A DNA stretch of 64,000 nucleotides from Pseudomonas marginalis (GTDB lineage Bacteria; Pseudomonadota; Gammaproteobacteria; Pseudomonadales; Pseudomonadaceae). The notes under the pieces were generated by a model. The model was given only the letters and a program-made list of their open reading frames with translations. It had not been told where the DNA came from and ran no database searches. The DNA lies in assembly GCF_900105325.1 (NCBI RefSeq), contig NZ_FNSU01000003.1, positions 2,046,001 to 2,110,000 on the forward strand, in the 5' to 3' direction. Position 1 is the first letter of the stretch. The number at the start of each line of letters is the position of its first letter. Positions 1 through 8,707 of the stretch are shown here, one piece after another. Made by a program: the position numbers and the translations under genes.

Positions 1-268
1 TCACCGGTTTGGGGGTGACACGGGCGATGGCCTCGCGCATGGCTTCGCCGTAGCGCCGCGACGGTCCGGTGTCGATCACCACCACACCGGCCTCGGTGAC
101 GATGAAGGCGGTGTTGACGATATTGCCGCCATTGGCCTTGGCAAAATTGTCGGTGCTGCCTTCGAGCAGCCAGGTGTCGTCGGCGATCAGCCGGGGCTTG
201 AGGGCGTAGTCGAGGTCCGCCAGGGCGGGCAGGCTCAGGCCCAGGCATAACAATAGAATCCAGCGCAT
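1..268 (-). CDS. Quinoprotein-associated MBL-fold metallohydrolase (N-terminal part)
   Basis: The N-terminal 89 residues are present; the rest lies beyond the left edge. The protein opens with MRWILLLCLGLSLPALA, a signal peptide. It continues into a metallo-beta-lactamase-like N-terminus with a conserved NGGNIVNTAFIVTE stretch and a VVVIDTGPS strand. This matches the metallohydrolases that accompany PQQ alcohol dehydrogenases (the gene beside pedH in P. putida), which suits its place before the SoxYZ-like gene on the same strand. The exact substrate of the family is unsettled. The metal-binding HxHxDH motif would be off-window, so activity cannot be judged. Confidence 0.8.
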   Translation of the reverse strand, partial: MRWILLLCLGLSLPALADLDYALKPRLIADDTWLLEGSTDNFAKANGGNIVNTAFIVTEAGVVVIDTGPSRRYGEAMREAIARVTPKPV

Positions 269-284
269 GCCGCGCTCCTTCTGG

Positions 285-1034
285 TCAGGGGATGGCCGCG
301 TCGAACTCATTGCCGCTGTTGTCGCGCAACACCAGGCGGGTGGGCCCCGGCGCGTCGATGTCGAAGGCCAGGTTGGGGTTTTCGCTGACCGCCGGGAACA
401 ACTCAAGGTCAGCCAGCACCTGGCCGTCCTGGCCGCGCAGTTGTGCATGGTTGATAAAAAACTCGGGGATGCCGCTGACCATGCCGTTGTCCATCGGGTG
501 CGCCACCTGTACACGCACCCGGCTGAACTCGCCACGCGGGTACCGGCCGCCGAGCACTTCGCCGATGTGCTCTTCCCAGCCCGGCTGGGTGCGTACCACG
601 CTGGGCGCAGTGCAGCCGCCACCGGCCGCGTCGATCAGGGTCGAGCCCACGTGCCACAGGCCGTCATCGGTGAGCACCGCCGCCCGCAACGGCGTGGCCT
701 GCTCGATACGAATCCGCAGCGACAGCCACGGCAGCACCCCGGCCTTGGGCTGGAAGTCGACGATTTTCGGCAACGGGTTGAGCTCAGCCCAGGCGAGGAT
801 CTTCACCACATGGCCACTGAAGGCCCGTGCATCGATTTCCAGGGGCACCTGACGCGCATCTTCGGCAAACGGCGGCGCAAGCAGCTTGACTCGGTCGTCG
901 AACACGAACGGCGCCAGCGCCAGGAACTGCTTGTGATAGAAGTCCCACATCACCGACGGCACCGGGTCGACCTCCACGGCGTGCGCCGCCAGCGGCAGCC
1001 AGCAGGCCAGGATGCAGCTCAATCGCCAGTTCAT
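285..1034 (-). CDS. Quinoprotein dehydrogenase-associated SoxYZ-like carrier protein
   Basis: A 249-residue exported protein with a cleavable signal (residues 1-19, ending AAHA). The N-terminal half resembles SoxY and the C-terminal half SoxZ, as in the fused carriers found beside PQQ dehydrogenases. A GGGC motif sits near residue 140, mid-protein, where the SoxY carrier cysteine would be; the SoxZ-like part follows, with PMDNGM. It is the second gene of a leftward run with the metallohydrolase, binding protein and cytochrome c. The role is inferred from context: a periplasmic helper of the quinoprotein system, possibly a covalent carrier. No direct substrate is known to me. Confidence 0.85.
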   Translation of the reverse strand: MNWRLSCILACWLPLAAHAVEVDPVPSVMWDFYHKQFLALAPFVFDDRVKLLAPPFAEDARQVPLEIDARAFSGHVVKILAWAELNPLPKIVDFQPKAGVLPWLSLRIRIEQATPLRAAVLTDDGLWHVGSTLIDAAGGGCTAPSVVRTQPGWEEHIGEVLGGRYPRGEFSRVRVQVAHPMDNGMVSGIPEFFINHAQLRGQDGQVLADLELFPAVSENPNLAFDIDAPGPTRLVLRDNSGNEFDAAIP

Positions 1035-1043
1035 CGCCTGCTC

Positions 1044-1919
1044 CTATTGATACATCTCGGGCACTTCGTACTGCAGGCCGTAACGGGCATAGATGGCTTG
1101 CACCGCGCCGTCGCGGATCAGGCCTTCCAGCGCCTCTTCCACCGCGTAGGCCAACTGGCGATTGCTCTCGTGCACCGCCATGCCGATCTCCCAGCGTTGC
1201 TTGCCCATGTTCGGGTAGGCGTTTTCGGCCAGGGCCAGTTGCGGGTCATGGGCCTCGTGCACCTGCCAATCGACTTCGCCGCGCATCGCCATCACCGCAT
1301 CGACCTCACCGGCTTTCATCGCCGCAAAGGCCTGGGGTACGTCGGGGTAGTGATGGGTCTTGGCGGCGAGCATGCCGTTGAACACCGAGGTGAGGTAGAA
1401 CGACGGTACGCTGTCGACTTCGACGCCAATCGGGTGCTGCTCGAACACCGCCACACTGGCAACCGTGTCCAGGCGCCGACGGTCATAAGCCACCTGCCAT
1501 TGTTCGTTCTGGTACGGCCCGAACATCACCACATGGCCGTTTTCCAGTTCGCCCTGGTCGTTGCGCTTTTGTGCGTAATCGCGGTCGTAGGGCGCGCGCA
1601 TCATCAGGTCGGCCAGTTGCTGGTTGTGCAACGGGCTGCCGCGCCAGATGTAGTCGCGCAGGTCGTCGTCGAGCTTCTCGCCGGCCGGCGCCCAGATCAA
1701 CTTCAGCCGTACCCCCAGCGCCGTGGCCAGGGCCTGGGCCAGTTCCACGTCGACCCCGCGCGCGGTGGCGCCGTCTTCGAAACTGTAGGGGGCAAAGTCC
1801 TTGTACACCGCCACGTTGATTTCGCCGGCGGCGATCATCTGGTCATAGCTGCGCACCTGCGCCTGTGCCGGCTGGCAACACAGCAGGGCCAGGCCAAGCA
1901 CATAAGCGAACAGGCGCAT
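1044..1919 (-). CDS. Quinoprotein dehydrogenase-associated periplasmic binding protein
   Basis: A 291-residue protein with signal peptide MRLFAYVLGLALLCCQPAQA, followed by a type II solute-binding fold (SBP_bac_3). The YKDFAPYSFEDG and GVDVELAQALATALG segments are typical. It belongs to the family of putative ABC-type binding proteins always found with PQQ dehydrogenases, and no permease is encoded next to it. It lies 9 bases after the SoxYZ-like gene and 3 bases from the cytochrome c gene, so the four leftward genes form one unit. Members may act as periplasmic accessory factors rather than transport components; that is inference from context. Confidence 0.85.
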   Translation of the reverse strand: MRLFAYVLGLALLCCQPAQAQVRSYDQMIAAGEINVAVYKDFAPYSFEDGATARGVDVELAQALATALGVRLKLIWAPAGEKLDDDLRDYIWRGSPLHNQQLADLMMRAPYDRDYAQKRNDQGELENGHVVMFGPYQNEQWQVAYDRRRLDTVASVAVFEQHPIGVEVDSVPSFYLTSVFNGMLAAKTHHYPDVPQAFAAMKAGEVDAVMAMRGEVDWQVHEAHDPQLALAENAYPNMGKQRWEIGMAVHESNRQLAYAVEEALEGLIRDGAVQAIYARYGLQYEVPEMYQ

Positions 1920-1922
1920 GGC

Positions 1923-2384
1923 TTACTCCTCGACGTGCACGCTGTCCAGGTAGGTGCGCACGGCCCACAAGGCTTCCTGGCTCAGATAGTCGGCCATTTT
2001 CGGCATGTACACGCGACCGTCACGCACCGCGCCATGGCGCACGCGCTCGACGAACCACTCATCACCGGCTTCGCCCACATCGAGCATGCGCAGGTCGGGG
2101 GCGATACCGCCGGACTTGGCTTCCAGGCCGTGGCAGGCGGCGCAGTTCTGGTTATAGGCGGACGAGCCGATTTCCACGGCGCGGTCGTGTTCAGGCGAGG
2201 TGCGGTACGGGTTGACCGCCGCCCAGCCGTCTTCGTTGACCGGTACGCCGGCGTCCTTGATCGAGGTCAGGCCCTTGGTTTCCACCGCTTGCGGGACCAC
2301 GTTGCCATGGGCCCAGGCGGAGCCCCCGGCGATCACACCGACCAACAGCCCGGCGACGAGCAAGGCATTGTGTTTTGTTGTCAT
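1923..2384 (-). CDS. pedF: Cytochrome c550, electron acceptor of the quinoprotein ethanol dehydrogenase
   Basis: A 153-residue c-type cytochrome with a signal peptide (residues 1-25, ending SAWA) and one haem-binding CAACH motif at residues 81-85. The likely axial methionine is in VYMPKM near the C-terminus. It should take electrons from the PQQ enzyme encoded divergently at 2640 and pass them to the respiratory chain, as ExaB/PedF does. The ATG at 2384 is chosen over an upstream start because a GAGGGC ribosome site sits just before it and the signal peptide begins there. It heads the leftward accessory operon. Confidence 0.9.
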   Translation of the reverse strand: MTTKHNALLVAGLLVGVIAGGSAWAHGNVVPQAVETKGLTSIKDAGVPVNEDGWAAVNPYRTSPEHDRAVEIGSSAYNQNCAACHGLEAKSGGIAPDLRMLDVGEAGDEWFVERVRHGAVRDGRVYMPKMADYLSQEALWAVRTYLDSVHVEE

Positions 2385-2639
2385 TATTTTTGCCCTCAGG
2401 ATTGCACGCAAAACCTCATTGCAGAGGCTATGGCAACCATCTTAGAAACCCCGGGGCATGGGCCGTATGCTGCTTTGGTGGCCGCCCTCTCCTCCCTTGG
2501 TAGTAGGGCTTGTGGGGCACGCCTAAAACAGCGGCGCCTCGGGAAGTCTTCCCGGCCACGGCGGGAATTTTTCCGTATCCGCCCGGCGCCCCGGCGTTCC
2601 ACCCTGTGCAGGCCAAAACCTCCACTGGGAACTGCAACC
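2385..2639. promoter_or_regulatory. Divergent promoter region between cytochrome c550 and ethanol dehydrogenase
   Basis: These 255 bases separate two divergently transcribed genes of the same pathway and must carry both promoters. They contain two weak matches (about 10 of 16 bases) to the TACTACTTTGGTACTG motif seen elsewhere in the cluster: 2468-2483 on the plus strand and 2493-2508 on the minus strand (TACTACCAAGG core). I could not assign -35/-10 boxes with confidence. Confidence 0.5.
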
Positions 2640-4532
2640 ATGACAATAAGATCGCTACCCGCCCGCTCACCTTTAAGCCTTGCCGTGCAAGCCTTCGTGC
2701 TGGTGGGCAGCCTGTCCCTCAGTGCGGCAACGTTTGCCGCCGCCGAACCCGCCAAGCCGACGCACAACGTCACCTGGGAAGACATCGCCAACGACCACCT
2801 GACTACCCAGGACGTGCTGCAATACGGCATGGGCACCAACGCCCAGCGCTGGAGCCCGCTGGCCCAGGTCAACGACAAGAACGTGTTCAAGCTCACCCCG
2901 GCCTGGTCCTACTCGTTCGGCGATGAGAAGCAACGCGGCCAGGAATCCCAGGCCATCGTCAGCGACGGCGTGGTCTACGTCACCGGCTCCTATTCCCGCG
3001 TGTTCGCCCTCGACGCCAAGACCGGCAAGCGCCTGTGGACCTACAACCACCGCCTGCCCGACAACATTCGCCCATGCTGCGATGTGGTCAACCGCGGTGC
3101 GGCGATCTTCGGCGACAAGATCTACTTCGGCACCCTCGACGCGCGCCTGATCGCCCTCGACAAGCACACCGGCAAAGTGGTGTGGAACAAGAAGTTCGGC
3201 GACCACGCCGCCGGCTACACCATGACCGGCGCCCCGGTGCTGATCAAAGACAAGGTCAGCGGCAAGGTGCTGCTGATCCACGGCAGCTCCGGCGATGAGT
3301 TCGGCGTGGTCGGCCAGCTGTTTGCCCGCGACCCGGACACCGGTGAAGAAGTGTGGATGCGCCCGTTCGTGGAAGGCCATATGGGCCGCCTCAACGGCAA
3401 GGACAGCACCACCACCGGCGACGTCAAGGCGCCTTCGTGGCCGGATGACCCGACCACCGCAACCGGCAAGGTCGAGGCCTGGAGCCACGGCGGCGGCGCC
3501 CCTTGGCAGAGCGCGAGCTTCGATGCCGAGACCAACACGATCATCGTCGGTGCCGGCAACCCCGGCCCGTGGAACACCTGGGCGCGCACCGCCAAGGACG
3601 GCAACCCCCACGACTTCGACAGCCTCTACACCTCGGGCCAGGTCGGCGTCGACCCGAGCACCGGCGAAGTGAAGTGGTTCTACCAGCACACCCCGAACGA
3701 CGCCTGGGACTTTTCCGGCAACAACGAGCTGGTGCTGTTCGACTACAAGGACAAGGACGGCAAAGTGGTCAAGGCCACCGGCCACGCCGACCGCAACGGC
3801 TTTTTCTATGTGGTGGACCGCAACAACGGCAAGCTGCAGAACGCCTTCCCGTTTGTCGACAACATCACCTGGGCCAGCCATATCGATCTGAAGACCGGGC
3901 GTCCGGTGGAGAACGAAGGCCAGCGCCCGGCCAAGCCCTTGCCGGGTGAAACCAAAGGCAAACCGGTGGAGGTCTCGCCGCCGTTCCTGGGGGGCAAGAA
4001 CTGGAACCCCATGGCCTACAGCCAGGACACCGGCCTGTTCTACATCCCGGGCAACCAGTGGAAAGAGGAATACTGGACCGAAGAGGTCAACTACAAGAAG
4101 GGCTCGGCGTACCTGGGCATGGGTTTTCGCATCAAGCGCATGTATGACGACCACGTCGGCACCCTGCGGGCAATGAACCCGACCACCGGCAAGGTGGTGT
4201 GGGAGCACAAGGAAGCCTTGCCGCTGTGGGCCGGCGTGTTGGCGACCAAGGGCAACCTGGTGTTTACCGGTACAGGCGACGGTTTCTTCAAGGCCTTCGA
4301 CGCGAAAACCGGCAAGGAGCTGTGGAAGTTCCAGACCGGCAGCGGCATCGTCTCGCCGCCGATCACCTGGGAGCAGGATGGCGAGCAGTATGTCGGCGTC
4401 ACCGTCGGCTACGGCGGCGCGGTGCCATTGTGGGGCGGCGACATGGCGGAGCTGACCAAGCCAGTGGCACAAGGCGGGTCGTTCTGGGTGTTCAAGATCC
4501 CGAGCTGGGATCAAAAGACCGCGCAAAAATAA
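2640..4532 (+). CDS. pedE: PQQ-dependent ethanol dehydrogenase, calcium type
   Basis: A 630-residue periplasmic quinoprotein that oxidises alcohols to aldehydes. A signal peptide covers about residues 1-34. The eight-bladed propeller follows, with repeated W-docking motifs such as DAKTGKRLW and DKHTGKVVW. The vicinal cysteine pair C146-C147 (RPCCDVV) forms the disulfide ring typical of the family. The catalytic aspartate is D357 in WDFSGNN. The residue two positions later is Ser (S359), not the Asp that marks lanthanide enzymes such as PedH, so this should be the Ca-dependent PedE/ExaA type. The start at 2640 gives the signal peptide. The reading frame stays open far upstream only because it runs antisense to real genes. 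Confidence 0.95.
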   Translation: MTIRSLPARSPLSLAVQAFVLVGSLSLSAATFAAAEPAKPTHNVTWEDIANDHLTTQDVLQYGMGTNAQRWSPLAQVNDKNVFKLTPAWSYSFGDEKQRGQESQAIVSDGVVYVTGSYSRVFALDAKTGKRLWTYNHRLPDNIRPCCDVVNRGAAIFGDKIYFGTLDARLIALDKHTGKVVWNKKFGDHAAGYTMTGAPVLIKDKVSGKVLLIHGSSGDEFGVVGQLFARDPDTGEEVWMRPFVEGHMGRLNGKDSTTTGDVKAPSWPDDPTTATGKVEAWSHGGGAPWQSASFDAETNTIIVGAGNPGPWNTWARTAKDGNPHDFDSLYTSGQVGVDPSTGEVKWFYQHTPNDAWDFSGNNELVLFDYKDKDGKVVKATGHADRNGFFYVVDRNNGKLQNAFPFVDNITWASHIDLKTGRPVENEGQRPAKPLPGETKGKPVEVSPPFLGGKNWNPMAYSQDTGLFYIPGNQWKEEYWTEEVNYKKGSAYLGMGFRIKRMYDDHVGTLRAMNPTTGKVVWEHKEALPLWAGVLATKGNLVFTGTGDGFFKAFDAKTGKELWKFQTGSGIVSPPITWEQDGEQYVGVTVGYGGAVPLWGGDMAELTKPVAQGGSFWVFKIPSWDQKTAQK

Positions 4533-4581
4533 CCCCCGCGAGAATGCCGGGCCGCTTTTTGCAGCAGGCGGCTTCTTCCCT

Positions 4582-4740
4582 TGTGGTGAGCGGGCTTGCC
4601 CCGCGCTCGGCTGCGCAGCAGTCGTAGAACCTGAGCGCACGGTGGTGCTGGAGGAATGCCGGGGCCGCTTCGCAGCCCAGCGCGGGGCAAGCCCGCTCAC
4701 CACAGCAAGCCCCTCACCACAACAAGCCCGCTTACCACAG
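4582..4740. repeat. REP-like inverted repeat with three short tandem arm copies
   Basis: An imperfect hairpin pairs GTGGTGAGCGGGCTTGCCCC (from 4583) with its complement ending at 4704, about 120 bases apart. The right arm is then repeated as three tandem 17-18-base units (4688-4705, 4706-4722, 4723-4740), each of the form CAAGCCC..CACCACA. It fills the gap between pedE and the pentapeptide gene and may also end pedE transcription. Confidence 0.8.
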
Positions 4741-4759
4741 GATCCCCAGAGGTCGCACG

Positions 4760-5407
4760 ATGAACTACCTGCCCTTGTTACTCCTGCTCTGCCTGCCCGT
4801 GGCCCACGCCGAGGATGGCGACGATGCGCCGCTGATCATCAACGGCTGCACCATCGCCGAACACAGCCAATGCCCTGGCGCCAACCTCAAGGGCGCCAAC
4901 TTGCGCAACCAGGACTTGAGCAAGATGAACCTGGCCGGCGCCGACCTGCGCGAGGCGGATCTGCGCCATGCCAACCTCGACCTGGCCAACCTGGAAAAAG
5001 CCCGACTGCAAGGCGCCAACCTGACTCGCGCCAGCCTGCAACAGGCCAACCTGCGCCTGGCCGACTTCAGCGGCGCCACGTTGATGGCGATCCAGGGTTG
5101 GGGCCTGTTCGCCCAGGGCGCACAGTTCGAAAACGCCAACCTCAGCGCGGCCTACCTGCAATTTGCGCGGCTGTCGGGGGCGAAAATGCACAAGGCCAAC
5201 CTGCGTGCGGCCGACCTGGAAATGACCTGGCTGAGCAAGGCCGACCTGCAAGGTGCCGACCTCAGCGATGCCAACCTGCAGGAAGCCAAGTTCGGCGAGA
5301 GCAACCTTGAAAACGCCACCCTGACCGGTGCGCGGCAACATTATGGGAATTTTCAGGATGCGAATATGGAGGGCTGCCAGGATTGCCCAACGACCTGGGA
5401 TCGCTGA
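4760..5407 (+). CDS. Secreted pentapeptide-repeat protein of the PQQ cluster
   Basis: A 215-residue protein with a signal peptide (residues 1-18, ending VAHA) followed by about 30 tandem A(N/D)LxX pentapeptides, for example GANLK, GADLR and QANLR. These should fold as a right-handed quadrilateral beta-helix. The only break is around residues 115-122 (MAIQGWGLFAQ). A homologue sits at the same place in the P. putida ped cluster, between pedE and the PedR2 regulator. Its function is unknown; a periplasmic structural or inhibitory role is possible. An AGAGGT ribosome site precedes the ATG. Confidence 0.85.
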   Translation: MNYLPLLLLLCLPVAHAEDGDDAPLIINGCTIAEHSQCPGANLKGANLRNQDLSKMNLAGADLREADLRHANLDLANLEKARLQGANLTRASLQQANLRLADFSGATLMAIQGWGLFAQGAQFENANLSAAYLQFARLSGAKMHKANLRAADLEMTWLSKADLQGADLSDANLQEAKFGESNLENATLTGARQHYGNFQDANMEGCQDCPTTWDR

Positions 5408-5450
5408 AACGACGCTCTTGAAATGTGGGAGGGGCGGTGCGCACACCCGG

Positions 5451-6077
5451 TTACCCAACCACCCGCACCACCCCCATGTCGATCCCCAGGTGCACCAGCT
5501 CGGCATGGGAACTCACCTGCAATTTGCTCTTGAGCAAGGTCAGGTGATTGGACACGGTCTTGCTGCTGATATTCAACTGGTCGGCAATCGCTCGGGTCGG
5601 CGTGCCCCTGGCCAGCATCAGGAAGATTTCCAGCTCGCGCGGGGTCATGCCCTGCAAACGTTGATCACCGGGCGTATAGGCCAGTTCAGTGGCCAGGGCC
5701 TGTTCGATATAGGCGTGGCCGTCGAGGATGCGCCGCACCGCTTCGATCAACACCTCGGGTGCCGAGGTTTTGGTCAGGTAGCCCGAGGCGCCCGCCTCCA
5801 GGGCCTGGCGCACCAGGGGCAACTCGTCGTGCATGCTGAAAAACAGCACGCGCAGGTGCGGCAGACGCTGGCGCAGGCGCCGGGTGGTTTCCAGGCCGCT
5901 GATGCCCGGCAGGCCGAAGTCCATGATCACCAGGTGCGGCAGCGCTTCCTGGACCCGGCTCAACGCCTCTTCGCCACTGGCCGCCTCGCGCACTTCAACG
6001 GCCGGCAGCAGCGCACGCAACAGGCTGGCATAGCCCTGGCGTACCACGGCGTGGTCATCCACCAACAGAATATTCAT
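5451..6077 (-). CDS. pedR2: LuxR-family response regulator, PedR2/ExaE type
   Basis: A 208-residue two-domain regulator. The receiver domain (residues 1-120) has acidic residues D7 and D8, the phospho-acceptor D53 (IMDFGLPG) and the conserved lysine in GYLTKTS. The C-terminal LuxR helix-turn-helix (about 140-205) contains MTPRELEIFLML and ISSKTVSNHL. It overlaps the kinase gene by four bases, so the two form a pair. Position and order match PedR2/PedS2 of P. putida, which balance expression of the Ca and lanthanide alcohol dehydrogenases. Assignment to that pair rests on synteny. Confidence 0.85.
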   Translation of the reverse strand: MNILLVDDHAVVRQGYASLLRALLPAVEVREAASGEEALSRVQEALPHLVIMDFGLPGISGLETTRRLRQRLPHLRVLFFSMHDELPLVRQALEAGASGYLTKTSAPEVLIEAVRRILDGHAYIEQALATELAYTPGDQRLQGMTPRELEIFLMLARGTPTRAIADQLNISSKTVSNHLTLLKSKLQVSSHAELVHLGIDMGVVRVVG

Positions 6078-7345
6078 GAGGCCTCCAACGGCATGTTCAA
6101 CGCCAACGCCCAGCCGGCGCCGGGCTGGCTGATGATCTTCAATTCGCCGCCCAGGCAGCGGGCGCGTTCGGCCATCGAATACAGGCCCACGCCGGGCCGC
6201 TGGGGCGTGTCTGCGCCGCGACCGTTATCGCGCACCCACAGGCGCAGGCGCGAACCGCGATGTTGCAGGCGCACGTGCACCTGGCTGGCGTCGGCATGCC
6301 GCAGGATGTTGGTCAGGGCTTCCTGGAGCAGGCGGTACAGATGGGTCTTGCTGGCGCCGGGCAACAGCGGCAGGTCGGTGCTGACCTGCAGGTGGCAGGG
6401 AATGCCGTGGCTGGCCTGCCACTGGGTGACCAGCAGCGCAAACGCCTCGGCCATCGGCAGGTGTTGCAGGGCCACCGGATAAAGGTCGTGGACCAGTGCC
6501 CGGAAGCCTTGCTGCAAGTGCTCGCAGTGATCCTCAAGTTGCGCCACCGTGGGCGCCAGCAGGTGCGGCTGGTCGGTGGCCAGGCGCAACAGGCAGGCCT
6601 GGGCGCGAATGCCGGCCAGGTATTGGCCGAGGTCATCGTGCAGGGTCTGGGCCAGGTGGGTGCGTTCCCGCTCCTGCACCGCCAGCAGGGTTTGGGTAAG
6701 CCGGGTGTTATCGGTGCGCGCCTGCTCCAGGGCGTCGGTCATGCGGTTGAAGTGCAGCGCCAGTTGGCGTGCTTCCGGCGCGCCTTGGCTGCGCAGGCGC
6801 ACATTGAGCTGGCCGGCGCACACCTGTTGCAGCGCACGCAGCAATTCATCCAGCACGCCCATGCCCCGGCGCACCGCCCAGCGGATGGTCAACAGGCTCA
6901 GGGCCAGGGCCAGGGCGCACAGGCCCAGCAGTTGTTGCAGGGAGTCCCAGACCTCGTCGATTTCATCCCGCGGGTCGACAGCGATGGACACGCGCCGGCC
7001 GTCCGGCAAGTCCAACACCTGGGCACTGCGCCGCGCCTCGGCAAACAATAGCTGCCCGAGCCAGGCGTCCAGCCCGTCCGCGTCCGGCGCTTGCACGGTG
7101 TCGCCGCTCGCCAGCCAGTGCACGCGGACATGGCGCAAACTCGCGGTGAGGTGGGGTTGCAGGCTGGCCGGGTCGCGCGCGGCGGTTTCGCTCAGGTAGT
7201 GCACCACCGCTTCGGCCGATTGCAGCTCGCGCTCCACATCGGCCAGGGCCTGGTGCAGCAACAGCGCGGTGCAGGCGCAGGTCACCAGGATGAAGAAGCC
7301 GCACACCCATAGGTTGATGCGCCACAAGGTCGACAAGACGCGCAT
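6074..7345 (-). CDS. pedS2: Membrane sensor histidine kinase, PedS2/ExaD type
   Basis: A 423-residue kinase. Two membrane helices (about 11-31 and 136-155) bracket a periplasmic sensor of roughly 100 residues. A HAMP-like linker follows, then a HisKA_3 dimerisation domain with the phospho-histidine H236 (TLHDDLGQ), and a HATPase domain with DNGRGAD and GVGLYSM boxes. This is the NarX-like class that partners LuxR regulators. By synteny it corresponds to PedS2, the lanthanide-responsive sensor of P. putida. Whether this strain makes that switch depends on a PedH enzyme, which would lie left of this window. Confidence 0.85.
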   Translation of the reverse strand: MRVLSTLWRINLWVCGFFILVTCACTALLLHQALADVERELQSAEAVVHYLSETAARDPASLQPHLTASLRHVRVHWLASGDTVQAPDADGLDAWLGQLLFAEARRSAQVLDLPDGRRVSIAVDPRDEIDEVWDSLQQLLGLCALALALSLLTIRWAVRRGMGVLDELLRALQQVCAGQLNVRLRSQGAPEARQLALHFNRMTDALEQARTDNTRLTQTLLAVQERERTHLAQTLHDDLGQYLAGIRAQACLLRLATDQPHLLAPTVAQLEDHCEHLQQGFRALVHDLYPVALQHLPMAEAFALLVTQWQASHGIPCHLQVSTDLPLLPGASKTHLYRLLQEALTNILRHADASQVHVRLQHRGSRLRLWVRDNGRGADTPQRPGVGLYSMAERARCLGGELKIISQPGAGWALALNMPLEAS

Positions 7346-7407
7346 GCTGGTGTCACTCCTGTGGATAGAGCCCGTGGTGCTCCATGCTAAAACCCCACGG
7401 CGCGCCC

Positions 7408-7433
7408 GGGGCTACTACCTTGGTACTGCCCCA
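7408..7433 (+). promoter_or_regulatory. Imperfect palindrome, putative regulator site of the PQQ regulon
   Basis: The core TACTACCTTGGTACTG lies at 7413-7428, with GGG on the left and CCC on the right. The same core with one change recurs at 11205-11220, and with two changes from that copy at 15953-15968. It lies about 80 bases before the binding-protein gene and about 65 bases before the divergent kinase gene. The binder is not shown; AgmR/ErbR- or PedR2-type regulators are the candidates. Confidence 0.55.
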
Positions 7434-7504
7434 GCGCTACTTTCTGCATATTTGCAGCGACGTTCAGGGTTCCTATGCTGGCGCTACCTGTCATGGAGTG
7501 CCCT

Positions 7505-8677
7505 ATGCGCCAGCTCGCCCCCTACGCCGTGATCTGCCTGCTGGCGATCGCCTGGACCGCCACCGGCCAGGCCGCCGAAGCGCCCTTGCAGGTGCAGATC
7601 GGCTACCTGGGCTATCGGCCCGATCCAGGCCCGCTGCTGTCGAATGTGATTCCCGAGCCCGCCGATGCCGGGCAGCGTGGCGCTGAACTGGCGATCATCG
7701 ACAGCAACAGCACGGGCGCCTTTCTCAACCAGCGCTACAGCCTGACGACCGCCACGGTGGACACCCCGGACGCCCTGCTCGCCGCCGCCCAGGCCCAGCA
7801 TGCCCAGGGCCTGCGCCTGTTCGTGATCAACGCACCCGCCGCCAGCCTGCGCCAACTCAGCGCAGCCCTGCCCGACAGCCTGCTGTTCAATGCCGGCAGC
7901 CCGGATGACCGACTGCGCAGCAGCGACTGCCTGGGCAACGTGCTGCATACCCTGCCCAGCCGCGCGATGCTCGCCGATGCCCTGGCGCAGTTCCTGGTAG
8001 TGCGCAAATGGCAGAAAGCGCTGTTGATCGTCGGCCCCACCGAGGATGACCAGGCCTACGCCGCCGCCCTGCGGCGCGCCGCCAAACGCTTCGGCGTGCA
8101 GCTGGTGGCGGAAAAGGCCTGGCGCTTCGATAACGACCAACGCCGCAGCGCCCAGGCGGATATGCCGCTGTTCACCCAGACCGCCGAATACGACGTGGTG
8201 CTGGTGGCCGACGAGCGCGGCGACTTCGGCGAGTACGTGCCCTACCAGACCTGGTACCCGCGCCCCGTCGCCGGCACCCAGGGCTTGACGCCCACCGGCT
8301 GGCACAAAACCGTCGAGACCTACGGCGCCGCCCAATTGCAGAAACGCTTCGAGGCCCTGGCCGGGCGTTGGATGAACGACCGCGACTTCGCCGCCTGGAT
8401 GGCCGTGCGCAGCGTCGCCAGTGCAGTGAGCAAGTTGCGCCAGGTCGAGCCCATGGCGATCCGCCAAGTGCAAATCAGCGAGCAACTGCCCCTGGACGGC
8501 TTCAAGGGCCGCAAGCTCAGCTACCGCTCCTGGAACGGCCAACTGCGCCAGCCGATTCCCATCGTGCAGCCCCGCGCGCTGGTCAGCACCTCGCCCCAGG
8601 ACGGCTTCCTGCACCCCACCAACGAAATGGACAGCCTGGGCTATGACAAACCCGAGGTGACCTGCCGCTTCCCTTGA
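7505..8677 (+). CDS. PQQ-catabolism-associated ABC transporter substrate-binding protein
   Basis: A 390-residue exported protein with signal peptide MRQLAPYAVICLLAIAWTATGQAA, followed by a type I periplasmic-binding fold. IGYLGYRPDPGPL begins the mature protein, and FNAGSPDDRLR and LIVGPTEDDQAYA lie within it. The family is found only with PQQ alcohol dehydrogenase clusters. It starts a rightward operon with a beta-propeller protein, an ABC ATPase and an ABC-2 permease. The ATG at 7505 is preferred to one 30 bases upstream because the signal peptide begins there. The ligand is unknown; alcohol or PQQ export or sensing has been proposed for such sets. Confidence 0.85.
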   Translation: MRQLAPYAVICLLAIAWTATGQAAEAPLQVQIGYLGYRPDPGPLLSNVIPEPADAGQRGAELAIIDSNSTGAFLNQRYSLTTATVDTPDALLAAAQAQHAQGLRLFVINAPAASLRQLSAALPDSLLFNAGSPDDRLRSSDCLGNVLHTLPSRAMLADALAQFLVVRKWQKALLIVGPTEDDQAYAAALRRAAKRFGVQLVAEKAWRFDNDQRRSAQADMPLFTQTAEYDVVLVADERGDFGEYVPYQTWYPRPVAGTQGLTPTGWHKTVETYGAAQLQKRFEALAGRWMNDRDFAAWMAVRSVASAVSKLRQVEPMAIRQVQISEQLPLDGFKGRKLSYRSWNGQLRQPIPIVQPRALVSTSPQDGFLHPTNEMDSLGYDKPEVTCRFP

Positions 8678-8707
8678 TCGCCTACCCACAATAATAAGGA
8701 ATCCGCC

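Noticed and set aside
267..2639. Very long open frame running into the ethanol dehydrogenase from the left
   Set aside because: It is antisense to three well-supported periplasmic genes and has no family features. The true start at 2640 gives a proper signal peptide.
2673..4703. Long minus-strand open frame opposite pedE
   Set aside because: It mirrors a GC-rich coding region; composition is Arg/Gly/His-rich with no domain, and pedE on the other strand is certain.
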